64,000 bases of DNA from SIG565 sp045590755. Lineage in GTDB: Bacteria > Bacillota > Clostridia > Oscillospirales > Acutalibacteraceae. Numbering within the stretch: position 1 is the first letter of the stretch; every line of letters begins with the position of its first letter. The position numbers were made by a program, and so were the translations under genes. Under the pieces are notes generated by a model. It was not told the DNA's origin, ran no database searches, and saw only the letters and a list, made by a program, of their open reading frames with translations. Location: NCBI GenBank assembly GCA_045590755.1, contig JAZNRP010000033.1:1-64000 (forward strand). The letters are read 5' to 3'. Positions 34,675 to 42,751 of the stretch are shown in pieces.

Positions 34675-35331
34675 TTATAATAATTGCTGTGAGTTTACTA
34701 TAAGCTTGAATTTTAGCCCCAACATTTCTGCGGCCTTGCGGCACATAATCATACGCTCTAAGAATATTTCAAAGTAGTCCATAACGGCGCTGAATTCAGT
34801 GTCAATTTCGAGTGTCAATATAATACTTGCTTTGTCATCACTGATTTGAAGAATAGAAGATTTTACCGAATAGTTTACTCGGTCATGTATATCAAAGGAT
34901 GCGATATCTCGGTTTCTCACGCGTGAACGGCGCACATCCGATTTGTCGGCTAAAATAAGCGCGGCCGAAACGGCATTAACGGGTGTGCCTGTTTTTTCAT
35001 CGTGGTTGCCGATAGCCGATGTAATAAGTGCAATATCATCTGCAGGAACATCCATATGGTCAAGTATTCTAAATGCCAGAACTGCACCCGTCAGTGGATG
35101 GTCGTGGCGATTTACAAGGTTGCCGATATCGTGAAGATATGCCGCAATTTTTACAAGCTCAATTTCGTGTTCTGTGTAGCCTAAGGTTTCAAGTATATAG
35201 CCGGCAGTTTCTGCGGTGTGACAGACATGCTGAAAGCTGTGCTCTGTAAAGCCTAATGCTCTTAAGGACTCATCTGCACGGGTTATATAGGTGTTAATTT
35301 TAATGTTCTTTTTTAATTCTTCGTATTTCAA
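34675..35331 (-). CDS. HD-domain phosphohydrolase
   Basis: A 218-aa protein with the HD metal-site series: HVCHTAETAGY (first His), AAYLHDIGNL (the HD pair) and a later SDVRRSR aspartate. HD hydrolases of this size act on nucleotides or phosphorylated substrates. A C-terminal segment of about 80 residues is less conserved and may be regulatory. No substrate can be assigned from the sequence or from the neighbours, which are a MATE transporter and an unrelated divergent gene. Confidence 0.85.
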   Translation of the reverse strand: MKYEELKKNIKINTYITRADESLRALGFTEHSFQHVCHTAETAGYILETLGYTEHEIELVKIAAYLHDIGNLVNRHDHPLTGAVLAFRILDHMDVPADDIALITSAIGNHDEKTGTPVNAVSAALILADKSDVRRSRVRNRDIASFDIHDRVNYSVKSSILQISDDKASIILTLEIDTEFSAVMDYFEIFLERMIMCRKAAEMLGLKFKLIVNSQQLL

Positions 35332-35368
35332 AATTTTACTCCTTAAGATTTGTTTTTAACGCAAAAAT

Positions 35369-35397
35369 ATTGTAGCATATTTTTATAATTTTATCAA
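35369..35397 (-). promoter_or_regulatory. Promoter of the HD-domain gene
   Basis: Minus-strand TTGATA (35392-35397), 17-nt spacer, TACAAT (35369-35374). Confidence 0.65.
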
Positions 35398-35415
35398 TAA
35401 TAAAGGCCTTACTAA

Positions 35416-35444
35416 TTGACAAAAATATACGCGTCTGCTATATT
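35416..35444 (+). promoter_or_regulatory. Promoter of the gene at 35472
   Basis: TTGACA (35416-35421), 17-nt spacer, TATATT (35439-35444), with SD GAAAGGGG before the ATG. Confidence 0.8.
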
Positions 35445-35471
35445 TATATAGTACAGAAAGGGGACTACAGT

Positions 35472-36341
35472 ATGCAGGAAATATTAAAACATATTGCGCT
35501 ACCCGAAGACACCGAAAGGGTAGTACTTGATACATATAATAAAATTCGCGATTTTGAAGAATATAAACAAATCCGCAGTATGCTGGAAGCTAAAGAGCGC
35601 TTTGCACAAATCAACAAGGTTTGTGTGAGCCTTGCGCAAAAAAGCGGCATAAACGAGTATACGGTGTGCATGGCGGTGCTTATTTGCAATGCCGATATTG
35701 CCCGTCAGCGTTACATTGATAGGGGCGTTTCTCTTGATGTTTTCTACGAAACGGCGAATGACCTAAGATATAAATTCGATATTTGTAAAAAATATATGGG
35801 TATACAAGGAATTTTTGTGTTTGAGTGGTTTGAAAAGTTTTACGAGGTTAAAATTTTTAAGCTTGGCAGATTGCAGTTCGTTGAAATACCCGTTTCCGAT
35901 AAAAAGAATTATATAGCGGTACATATTCCCGAAGATGGAAGACTCTGTTACAGTGATGTTTTAGCATCATACAATGCGGCGTATAAATTTTTCCCGAAAA
36001 CCCAAGGGGATTTAATGGTGTTTGTTTGCCATTCATACTTCTTTTTACCTGAATATAAAGGCACTGTTTATAAAGAAGGCAGTAACACCTACCGTTTTAT
36101 AGAAGATTATACCGTTTTGGAATGCGAATACACCGAAAACTTTGGTGATGCCTGGCGAATTTTTGATATGGATTATACGGGAGACACATCGGTATTGCCC
36201 CGAAATTCATCACTTCAGAAAGCCTTCATTGAGCATATTGAAAAGGTAGGAAAATTCGGTGAAGGTAAAGGCGCATTTGCTTTTGACGGGGAGAAAATTA
36301 AAAATTTAACGGCAGAAGAGATTAAAGAAATAATAAGTTAA
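35472..36341 (+). CDS. Putative acyltransferase-domain protein
   Basis: A 289-aa soluble protein. Features such as WFEKFYEVKIFKLGRLQFVEIPV and YIAVHIPEDGRLCYSDVLASYNAA resemble a family annotated as GNAT-like acyltransferase-domain proteins in Clostridia, with a helical N-terminal half (about 1-120) and a GNAT-like C-terminal half. No catalytic residue can be named with confidence. It is a single gene between its own promoter and a strong terminator. The assignment is from memory of the family pattern, so treat it as tentative. Confidence 0.55.
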   Translation: MQEILKHIALPEDTERVVLDTYNKIRDFEEYKQIRSMLEAKERFAQINKVCVSLAQKSGINEYTVCMAVLICNADIARQRYIDRGVSLDVFYETANDLRYKFDICKKYMGIQGIFVFEWFEKFYEVKIFKLGRLQFVEIPVSDKKNYIAVHIPEDGRLCYSDVLASYNAAYKFFPKTQGDLMVFVCHSYFFLPEYKGTVYKEGSNTYRFIEDYTVLECEYTENFGDAWRIFDMDYTGDTSVLPRNSSLQKAFIEHIEKVGKFGEGKGAFAFDGEKIKNLTAEEIKEIIS

Positions 36342-36342
36342 A

Positions 36343-36372
36343 AAAACCGACTCTGTAAAGAGTCGGTTTTTT
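36343..36372 (+). terminator. Terminator after the acyltransferase-like gene
   Basis: Stem AACCGACTCT / AGAGTCGGTT is flanked by A6 and T6 runs, so it is bidirectional in form. It begins at the stop codon. Confidence 0.85.
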
Positions 36373-36393
36373 GGTGTGTTTGAAATAATTCAA

Positions 36394-36750
36394 TTATTTA
36401 TTTTCCTTTGCTGTATTAAGTGTAGAAATAAGAATCTTTTTAATTTCAAGGCAATCGTTCAATAATGACTCGCCGTCCTTTTCGGTTATATATTCCGATA
36501 AAACAAGCAAACGCAACCAATACTCAGTTTCGGCGGTTTCTTTGAGTGATATTTGCAATTTTGCTATAAAATCCGCTTTGCTTATACCGTAAATTGCTTC
36601 GTTAGCATTAGCACCGATAGATGTGGCACTTCGTATTATTTGTCTTGCTATTACCGTTTCGTGTTTTTCTTTAGTAAGATATTTGTTTAGTTTTATTATT
36701 CTGGCGGCAAAAAGCAAGGTTTTATCTAATAAAATACTTTTGTGAGCCAT
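36394..36750 (-). CDS. Four-helix-bundle protein (S23/IVS-protein family), copy 1
   Basis: A 118-aa all-helical protein with the family hallmarks RSATSIGANANEA and SKADFIAKLQISLKETAETEYWLRLL. The family was first seen inside 23S rRNA intervening sequences and is related to Avd of diversity-generating retroelements; its function outside those settings is unknown. SD AAAGGAG precedes the start. Just upstream lies a block of nested inverted repeats and then tRNA-Arg. A second member (60771-61121) has the same kind of flank. Confidence 0.88.
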   Translation of the reverse strand: MAHKSILLDKTLLFAARIIKLNKYLTKEKHETVIARQIIRSATSIGANANEAIYGISKADFIAKLQISLKETAETEYWLRLLVLSEYITEKDGESLLNDCLEIKKILISTLNTAKENK

Positions 36751-36774
36751 TGTTAAACTCCTTTTTAGATAAAA

Positions 36775-36892
36775 GATAAAAGATAATAGATAATAATGAA
36801 TAGTTAGAAGCGGCGGTAAGCCGCAATCTCTATTATCTATTACATATTATCTATTATCTCTTCTCTTAGGCGAGATTTATCTCGCCGCTTCT
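36775..36892. repeat. Nested inverted-repeat block between the four-helix-bundle gene and tRNA-Arg
   Basis: AGATAATAGATAAT (36781-36794) is repeated inverted at 36846-36859, and AGAAGCGGCG (36807-36816) is repeated inverted at 36883-36892. Inside are two small hairpins, GCGGCGGTAAGCCGC and GGCGAGATTTATCTCGCC. No gene is visible. It ends at the tRNA 3' end. Confidence 0.75.
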
Positions 36893-36966
36893 GGCACCCA
36901 CAGTAGGAATCGAACCTACAACTAGCCCTTAGGAGGGGCTTGTTATATCCATTTAACTATGTAGGC
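36892..36966 (-). tRNA. tRNA-Arg (CCU)
   Basis: Minus-strand cloverleaf. The acceptor GCCTACA pairs with TGTGGGT, the anticodon loop CTCCTAA lies on a GCCC/GGGC stem, the T-arm is GTAGG-TTCGATT-CCTAC, and CCA is encoded (36892-36894). Confidence 0.92.
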
Positions 36967-36990
36967 AAATGCAATAATAAGATTTTACCC

Positions 36991-37024
36991 TATAAGCCGT
37001 GTTTTGTCAAGAAACACGGCTTAT
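36991..37024 (-). terminator. Terminator of the maf-rlmD operon
   Basis: Stem TATAAGCCGTGTTT paired with AAACACGGCTTATA (36991-37004 and 37012-37025) overlaps the rlmD stop codon. It is followed on the minus strand by a T-containing tail. Confidence 0.75.
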
Positions 37025-38367
37025 AGTTTTTTTACAAAAAGTGCAACCGTTTCAACATGCGAAGTGGCAGGAAACATATCAACGGGAGTGTACTCAATTA
37101 ATTTGTAGCCTTCATTTTCAAGAATCGCCGCATCGCGTGCAAGAGTTGCGCAGTCGCAGGAAATATAAACTATTCTCTCAGGGCAGAAATTGTTTGCTAT
37201 AGTATGAAGCAAGGCTTCATCGCAGCCTTTTCGCGGTGGGTCGACTATTACAACATCGGGGGTAAGCTTTTTGCGGGATAGCTCTGCCGCGGCGTGTGCG
37301 GCATCGCCACATATAAAGGTAGTGTTGTGAATTTCGTTAATTTGGGCGTTAACACGCGCATCTTCTACCGCATCAGGTATAATTTCAACACCGATAATCT
37401 CTTTAGCGTCCTTTGCCATAGAAAGCCCTATCGTACCCGCACCGCAGTATAAATCAAGCACAGTTTTGCCCTTTGGCATAGCATATTCTGCGGCCTTTTC
37501 ATATAGCTTTTCCGCCATAGCTCTGTTTACCTGATAGAACGATAGCGGCGAAATTCTGATTTTAACACTGCATAGTATATCGGTAATATAACTGTCACCA
37601 TAGAGAACTATGCATTTTTCTCCTAAAATTACATTGGTGTCGCGCTTGTTTATATTAATCTGAACACTTTTAAGGCTGTCGCCTAAAAGTATTTTTAGTT
37701 TTTCTATTAAAATATCGGAATGGTCAAGCGTGTCGCCGTTAATTACGATGACCACCATTATTTCGTTTGTGGCCGATGCCTGTCGCAGATAAATATGGCG
37801 TACAAGGCCTTGATGGGTCTGCTCATTGTAAACCGAAATGTTATTTATCTTAATCCAGTCGGTAATAACCTTTAATATGCGAGAAAATATTTCGGGCTGT
37901 AAGCGGCAGTCATCACTTTCAATTATACGGTGGGAATGCGGCGCATAAAAACCCGCATTACCACTCTGGGATACCGGGTACTGCGCTTTGTTGCGGTATC
38001 CGCAAATGTTTTCTGCGCAAATAATATCGTTGGGGCTCAAATCTATTCCGCCGATACGCTTTATTGCGTCATATACCTTGTTTTGCTTAATTTCACATTC
38101 ACTTTTATATGTAATATGTCTGTAAACACACCCGCCGCAAGAACGAAACACCTTGCAGTCGGGTGTTTTTCTGTCTTCACTCGGTATTATTATTTCTTCC
38201 ACCTTGCCGTAGGCATAGTTTTTTTTAACCTTTAGTATTTTTATTCTTACCGTATCGCCCACCGCCGTTTGCGGCACGAAAACAGCCATACCGTCATAGT
38301 GGCCTACGCCGCTACCGGTAGAAGAATAACCGTCTATACTAATTACAATTTCATCATTTTTATTCAT
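37021..38367 (-). CDS. rlmD: 23S rRNA (uracil-C5)-methyltransferase, RlmD/RumA family
   Basis: A SAM-dependent RNA m5U methyltransferase, 448 aa. It has an N-terminal TRAM domain (about 1-58), an Fe-S cysteine group beginning FRSCGGCVYRH, the SAM motif LDLYCGAGTIGLSMA, catalytic VDPPRKGCD and the final ISCDCATLARD. Clostridia usually carry several RlmCD-like paralogs, so the exact U position is uncertain. It is transcribed after maf with an 8-bp gap. Confidence 0.9.
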   Translation of the reverse strand: MNKNDEIVISIDGYSSTGSGVGHYDGMAVFVPQTAVGDTVRIKILKVKKNYAYGKVEEIIIPSEDRKTPDCKVFRSCGGCVYRHITYKSECEIKQNKVYDAIKRIGGIDLSPNDIICAENICGYRNKAQYPVSQSGNAGFYAPHSHRIIESDDCRLQPEIFSRILKVITDWIKINNISVYNEQTHQGLVRHIYLRQASATNEIMVVIVINGDTLDHSDILIEKLKILLGDSLKSVQININKRDTNVILGEKCIVLYGDSYITDILCSVKIRISPLSFYQVNRAMAEKLYEKAAEYAMPKGKTVLDLYCGAGTIGLSMAKDAKEIIGVEIIPDAVEDARVNAQINEIHNTTFICGDAAHAAAELSRKKLTPDVVIVDPPRKGCDEALLHTIANNFCPERIVYISCDCATLARDAAILENEGYKLIEYTPVDMFPATSHVETVALFVKKL

Positions 38368-38375
38368 ATAAAGCC

Positions 38376-38939
38376 CTACAATAAATCTTCAAAATTTTTA
38401 AGTTCGCGTTTAAGACGCGCTACAGGGAGTCCTACTATATTAAAAAAGTCACCATCTATTTTTTTAACAAGGGATGAGCCATAGCCCTGTATGCCGTACG
38501 CACCCGCCTTGTCTTTATATTCTTCGGTTTTAAGATATTCTTCTATTTCACTATCATCTAAAGCGTAAAACTCTACAAGGGATATCTCCGAAAAGCTATA
38601 GGTGGTGTTGCCCTTACAAATAGCGCAACCTGTAACTACCTTATGCGTGTTGCATGATAGAAGCCTTAGCATCATTTTAGCGTCGTTGTAGTCCTTGGGT
38701 TTACCGAGCATTATATCGCCCAAAAATACGGAGGTGTCAGAGCCTATTACTATGTCTTCGGGATTTTGTTTTGAAATATGAAGAGCTTTTTGCACCGCTA
38801 AAAATTCGGGAGAAGATAAGGGATTAATACCTTTAGGTAAAATTTCTTCAATATCTGATGGCATACACTCAAATTCAGATACAACAAATTTAAGAAGCTC
38901 TTTTCGCCTTGGGGACGCCGACGCTAATATGTATTTCAT
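38376..38939 (-). CDS. maf: Maf family nucleotide pyrophosphatase
   Basis: A 187-aa house-cleaning enzyme that hydrolyses non-canonical NTPs (dTTP/UTP or modified nucleotides). It starts YILASASPRRKELL, the invariant Maf opening, and has VIGSDTSV with the catalytic Asp, LGKPKDYNDA, THKVVTGCAI and the KAGAYGIQGYG segment. It forms an operon with the rRNA methyltransferase gene. Confidence 0.94.
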   Translation of the reverse strand: MKYILASASPRRKELLKFVVSEFECMPSDIEEILPKGINPLSSPEFLAVQKALHISKQNPEDIVIGSDTSVFLGDIMLGKPKDYNDAKMMLRLLSCNTHKVVTGCAICKGNTTYSFSEISLVEFYALDDSEIEEYLKTEEYKDKAGAYGIQGYGSSLVKKIDGDFFNIVGLPVARLKRELKNFEDLL

Positions 38940-39094
38940 ATTTTCACTCCAAATTATCTCTAATCTCTGAATATTTTACCACAAACTTTGCAAAAGTTCA
39001 TTATTTTCTTAAAAAAACCCTTAAAAAAGTAAAGATGTCGGTGAATGTCGCAAAATGAAACGCTATAATGCATGTGTGAAAGGGGAAGACCAGA

Positions 39095-39358
39095 GTGGCA
39101 AAAAATAAATCACTTAAAGAAATAATGCTTTCGCTCTTAAAGCAAAAGGCAAGTGAAAAAGAGTGTGAAATATTAAGGGACCTTGGGTTTAGTCTTAAAA
39201 ACCCAACCAAAGAAACCGTCATTATGGCGTCTCTTTACAAAAAAGCGGCGGGCGGGGATTTGAGTGCTATTAAAGAATTGCGCTCAATCGTCAGTGATAC
39301 GCACACCGATAATTTATATTCAGGGGTGGTGATGATAGTTGACGACATCAAAAATTAA
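39095..39358 (+). CDS. Phage small terminase-like protein
   Basis: An 87-aa, mostly helical, charged protein (SLLKQKASEKECEILRDLGF; AAGGDLSAIKELRS) directly before the large terminase. The position and a DNA-binding-like helical make-up fit a terminase small subunit, though the family was not recognised with certainty. It starts with GTG after AAAGGGG. Its last 20 nt overlap the probable start of the large terminase frame. Confidence 0.6.
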   Translation: MAKNKSLKEIMLSLLKQKASEKECEILRDLGFSLKNPTKETVIMASLYKKAAGGDLSAIKELRSIVSDTHTDNLYSGVVMIVDDIKN

Positions 39359-40640
39359 AATTTCCGACATTGTAGGCGGTGGCTATGATGATTTTTGAAA
39401 TGATAAAAACCGCTACCGTGTTTTAAAGGGCGGCAAGGGCTCAAAAAAATCAACCACAACGGCGCTTAATTTGATTTACAGAATTATGAAATACAAGGGA
39501 AGTAATCTGCTTGTGGTACGCGCTGTTATGAACACCCATAGGGATTCTACCTTTGCACAGCTTAAATGGGCGCAGGAAAGTCTGGGCGTTACACATTTGT
39601 GGCAAAACACCGTGTCGCCTATGGAAATGGTGTATAAGCCTACAGGGCAAAAAATACTGTTTCGCGGCTTTGATGATGTTCTTAAATTAGCATCAACCAC
39701 TGTAAATAAAGGGCATCTTTGCTTTGTGTGGATAGAAGAAGCCTTCGAAATAGAGCGTGAAGAAGATTTCGAAAAGCTTGATTTATCGGTTCCGCGCGGC
39801 AGTGTGCCGAAGGGACTTTTTAAGCAAACCACCATAACCTTTAACCCTTGGAGCGAAAAGCATTGGCTTAAAAAAAGATTTTTTGATAAAACGCGCAAAA
39901 ATGTATCGTGTTACAGTACAAATTATCTTTGTAATGAGTTTTTAGACGCTACCGACCGCGCAGTGTTTGAAGAAATGAAAAACACCAATCCGTCGCGGTA
40001 TAGGGTGTCAGGACTTGGTGAGTGGGGTATAGCCGAAGGTCTTGTTTTTGAAAACTTTAGTGCAGAAGTACCCAACATACCAAAAGAACAGTTATGGAAA
40101 TGGAAGCACTTTTTCGGTCTTGACTACGGTTATACAAACGACCCTACTGCCTTTATAGCCATTATGGTAAATACGGTAGACAAGCTGATTTACATATACG
40201 ATGAGTTTTACAAGTGCCGAATGCTCAATAGCGAGATTGCCGAAATGATAAAGAAAAAAGGGTATGCCAAGGAGAAAATAAGAGCCGACTGTGCAGAGCC
40301 CAAATCAAATGATGACCTGCGAAGGATGGGAATACAGCGTATTATGCCATCGGTTAAGGGTAGTGACAGTATTATAAACGGTATTATGCAAATAAGCGAA
40401 TATAAAATGTATGTAAATCCGAAATGCATAAATACACTCAAGGAGCTATCAAGCTATGTCTGGGAAAAGGGTACTACGGGTAACCGTAATATGCCAAGAG
40501 ATAAGGACAATCATTTAATGGATGCGTTAAGATACGCTTTTCAGGATGTAAAATTTTTTCACCCTGACAGAGAAGACGGGGTAAAAAGGACCGCCAACGG
40601 CGGAATAACAAGAAACGATATAAACGGAGGATGGATTTAA
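39339..40640 (+). pseudogene. Phage large terminase (PBSX type) with in-frame TGA
   Basis: The packaging ATPase-nuclease of the Terminase_3 family. The frame can start at TTG 39339 behind GGGGTGGTGAT. It reads IKISDIVGGGYDDF, then TGA (39396-39398), then NDKNRYRVLKGGKGSKKS, which carries the Walker A lysine. It then runs open to 40640 with VWIEEAFE (Walker B) and nuclease residues in FGLDYGYTNDP and DKDNHLMDALRYAF. Relatives have Trp at the TGA site. The largest uninterrupted frame begins only at 39471 and would lose Walker A. Either a nonsense mutation or readthrough applies. Confidence 0.8.
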
Positions 40641-40819
40641 TGTTAACAGTAACACTTATTATGACAGGCTTTGCCTTTTTCCTTTTAGGAATTATTTTAG
40701 GTAATCTGTACGGCGGCAAAAAGGTAAAAAAAGCCGCAAAGCACAGCATACCCAATAAGGCAATTATCTCTGCCGATTATAAAAATTTTTATGATTATGA
40801 CGGCAGTGAGCAAATATAA
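40640..40819 (+). CDS. Small phage membrane protein
   Basis: A 59-aa protein with one N-terminal transmembrane helix (about residues 3-24, glycine-zipper-like GIILGNLYGG) and a short charged tail. Its ATG overlaps the terminase stop (TAATG) and lies 9 nt from GGAGG, so this start is preferred over the ATG at 40631. The function is unknown; it is conserved in position between terminase and scaffold here only. Confidence 0.6.
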   Translation: MLTVTLIMTGFAFFLLGIILGNLYGGKKVKKAAKHSIPNKAIISADYKNFYDYDGSEQI

Positions 40820-40832
40820 AGGAGAGTAAAAA

Positions 40833-41495
40833 ATGGAAGAAATTAAAAATGATACCAATTCGGCGGCACCATCCGCAGAAATAAATGAAGCGGCGAAGGA
40901 CACACAGGCCACCATACCTGATGTCAACAGTACGCAAAAGCAGGGTGGGGAAGTATGTGTAAAATTCAATAAGGAAATGCGCACACTTTCTCACGAAGAA
41001 GCAACCGTCTTAGCGCAGAAGGGCCTTAAATACGATATGGTAAGTGATGACCTTAAAAGGCTTAAAAATCTTGCCGTACAAAACGGCAAAAACATATCTG
41101 ACTACATAACCGACATTGAAAATCAAGCAAATGAAGCCCACAAAAAGAAGCTGTTAGATTCTTGTTCGGGAAACAGTGAGATTGTTGAGCATATTTTGGA
41201 GCTTGAAGGCGCGACAGATGGCAACACATTAGCGGGACTTGAAGAAATATTAAGGGAATTTCCCGAAATCAAGTCAATGGCGGACCTACCAAGTCAGGTT
41301 TTAGAGACTGTAGAAATTAAGGGCGGAAATTTGTTTGATGCGTATTTACGATACCAACACAGGCAAAATCGCCAAGCTTTGAAGCAAAAGGAAATACAGC
41401 AAAGAGCCGAGAAAAGCAGTGTGGGTTCACAAATCGGACATACAGGCGGTATGTCCGAAGTAAATATGGAGTTCATAAACGGACTCTGGAACTAA
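40833..41495 (+). CDS. Phage scaffold-like protein
   Basis: A 220-aa acidic, strongly helical protein: low-complexity N-terminus, long coiled-coil-prone centre (DDLKRLKNLAVQNGKNISDYITDIENQ), and a basic, Gln-rich C-terminal helix (YQHRQNRQALKQKEIQQRAEK). Composition and location immediately before the capsid gene fit a scaffold that directs capsid assembly. It has a strong SD (AAAGGAGAG). No protease motif is seen. Confidence 0.7.
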   Translation: MEEIKNDTNSAAPSAEINEAAKDTQATIPDVNSTQKQGGEVCVKFNKEMRTLSHEEATVLAQKGLKYDMVSDDLKRLKNLAVQNGKNISDYITDIENQANEAHKKKLLDSCSGNSEIVEHILELEGATDGNTLAGLEEILREFPEIKSMADLPSQVLETVEIKGGNLFDAYLRYQHRQNRQALKQKEIQQRAEKSSVGSQIGHTGGMSEVNMEFINGLWN

Positions 41496-41519
41496 ATTCA
41501 TATTGATAAGGAGAAAATC

Positions 41520-42698
41520 ATGTCAATCAATTCATTAGAAACAGCAACAAGATATTCTGCGGAGCTTGATAAGCTCTTTTCACAGAAAAGTGCTACAGGC
41601 TTTTTTGCCGATAACACCTTCGGTAAAAAGTTTGTTGGCGCTAAAACCGTTATTATTCCCGATGTAAACTTTCAAGGCCTTGCCGACTACAACCGTGATA
41701 CAGGCTTTACCCGCGGCGCTATAACGGTTTCCAACACATCCTACACAATGCAGATGGACCGCGCGCGTTCATTACAGATTGACCGTGAAGATATGGATGA
41801 AACAGGCATTGCAAACCTTGCAGGTAAAATCTTAGGCGAATATGTTCGCACCAAGGTAGTACCTGAATGTGACGCTTATGTTATCTCCAAACTTGCAGGT
41901 CTTGCGGCTACCAGAAACAACACATTGTCAGGCGATGTGGCTAAGCCCTTCGAAACACTTTTAGGTCTTATTAAGGAAGTACAGAGTGTTGTAGGCTATG
42001 ACGAAGAATTGGTGGCTTTTGTAGACGGCAGTATTTATGCGCTGCTTCAGAATACACCCGAAATTTCCCGTCAGATTATTGTAAGCGATTTTAAGCAGGG
42101 AGATATCTCTCTTCGTGTAAATTCCATTAACGGCGTAGCTCTCATTCCTGTTGTAAGTGAGAGAATGAGAACTGCTTACGAATTCAGAGCAGGTGAAGCC
42201 GGCGGCTTTGTACCGTCTGCTAATTCAAAGGCAGTTTATATGATGGTATGCCCCAAAAAAGGCGCTCACCTTGTTCGCAAAACCGAAAAAATGCGCATCT
42301 TTACACCCGAACAGAATGTAGATGCTGACGCCTTTAAGTTCGACTACCGCATTTACTACGATGTATTTGTAAAGAAGAGCGGCTTAGACGCTATCTGGGC
42401 TTGGTTATCTCCTGATATTAACATTATAACGCATCCCGAGAGTATTACATTGACAAATGGTGTAATTGATGAAAACCTTATGGTTACGGCATTAGCTGAA
42501 ACAGGAGAAGTTACTTATCAGTGGTATACTGCCGCCGATGCCTTGGGCAACGATGCAGTAAAAATAAAGGGCGGCACATTAGGAACATTAGAGCTTGACA
42601 AATACCTGGAAGAAGGCGAGTATTTCTATTTCGCAAAAATCTATGTTGATGGTATACATGTATCAACAACCAATGTTGTTACTGTTACTGTTCAGTAA
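41520..42698 (+). CDS. Major capsid protein (HK97-like) with C-terminal Ig-like domain
   Basis: A 392-aa protein. Residues 1 to about 300 match phage major capsid proteins in style (FADNTFGKKFVGAKTVIIPDV; MQMDRARSLQIDREDMDETG; a late KFDYRIYYDVFV beta segment). About 90 further residues (ITHPESITL to VVTVTVQ) form a beta-rich Ig-like domain with the usual YQWYTAAD core. Such surface Ig domains are thought to aid weak binding to glycans. It follows the scaffold gene, with its own AAGGAG. Confidence 0.8.
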   Translation: MSINSLETATRYSAELDKLFSQKSATGFFADNTFGKKFVGAKTVIIPDVNFQGLADYNRDTGFTRGAITVSNTSYTMQMDRARSLQIDREDMDETGIANLAGKILGEYVRTKVVPECDAYVISKLAGLAATRNNTLSGDVAKPFETLLGLIKEVQSVVGYDEELVAFVDGSIYALLQNTPEISRQIIVSDFKQGDISLRVNSINGVALIPVVSERMRTAYEFRAGEAGGFVPSANSKAVYMMVCPKKGAHLVRKTEKMRIFTPEQNVDADAFKFDYRIYYDVFVKKSGLDAIWAWLSPDINIITHPESITLTNGVIDENLMVTALAETGEVTYQWYTAADALGNDAVKIKGGTLGTLELDKYLEEGEYFYFAKIYVDGIHVSTTNVVTVTVQ

Positions 42699-42705
42699 TT
42701 TAAAA

Positions 42706-42730
42706 GGTCCTGTGCTTTTTGCACAGGACC
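42706..42730 (+). other. Hairpin between capsid and portal genes
   Basis: A perfect 10-bp stem GGTCCTGTGC / GCACAGGACC with a T5 loop lies 7 nt after the capsid stop. No T-run follows, so it is more likely an mRNA-processing or stability element separating the abundant capsid message from portal than a full terminator. Confidence 0.6.
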
Positions 42731-42751
42731 CGCATTGAAGGAGATGATTAG

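Noticed and set aside
36775..36892. CRISPR array
   Set aside because: There are inverted, not direct, repeats; no regular spacers and no cas genes.
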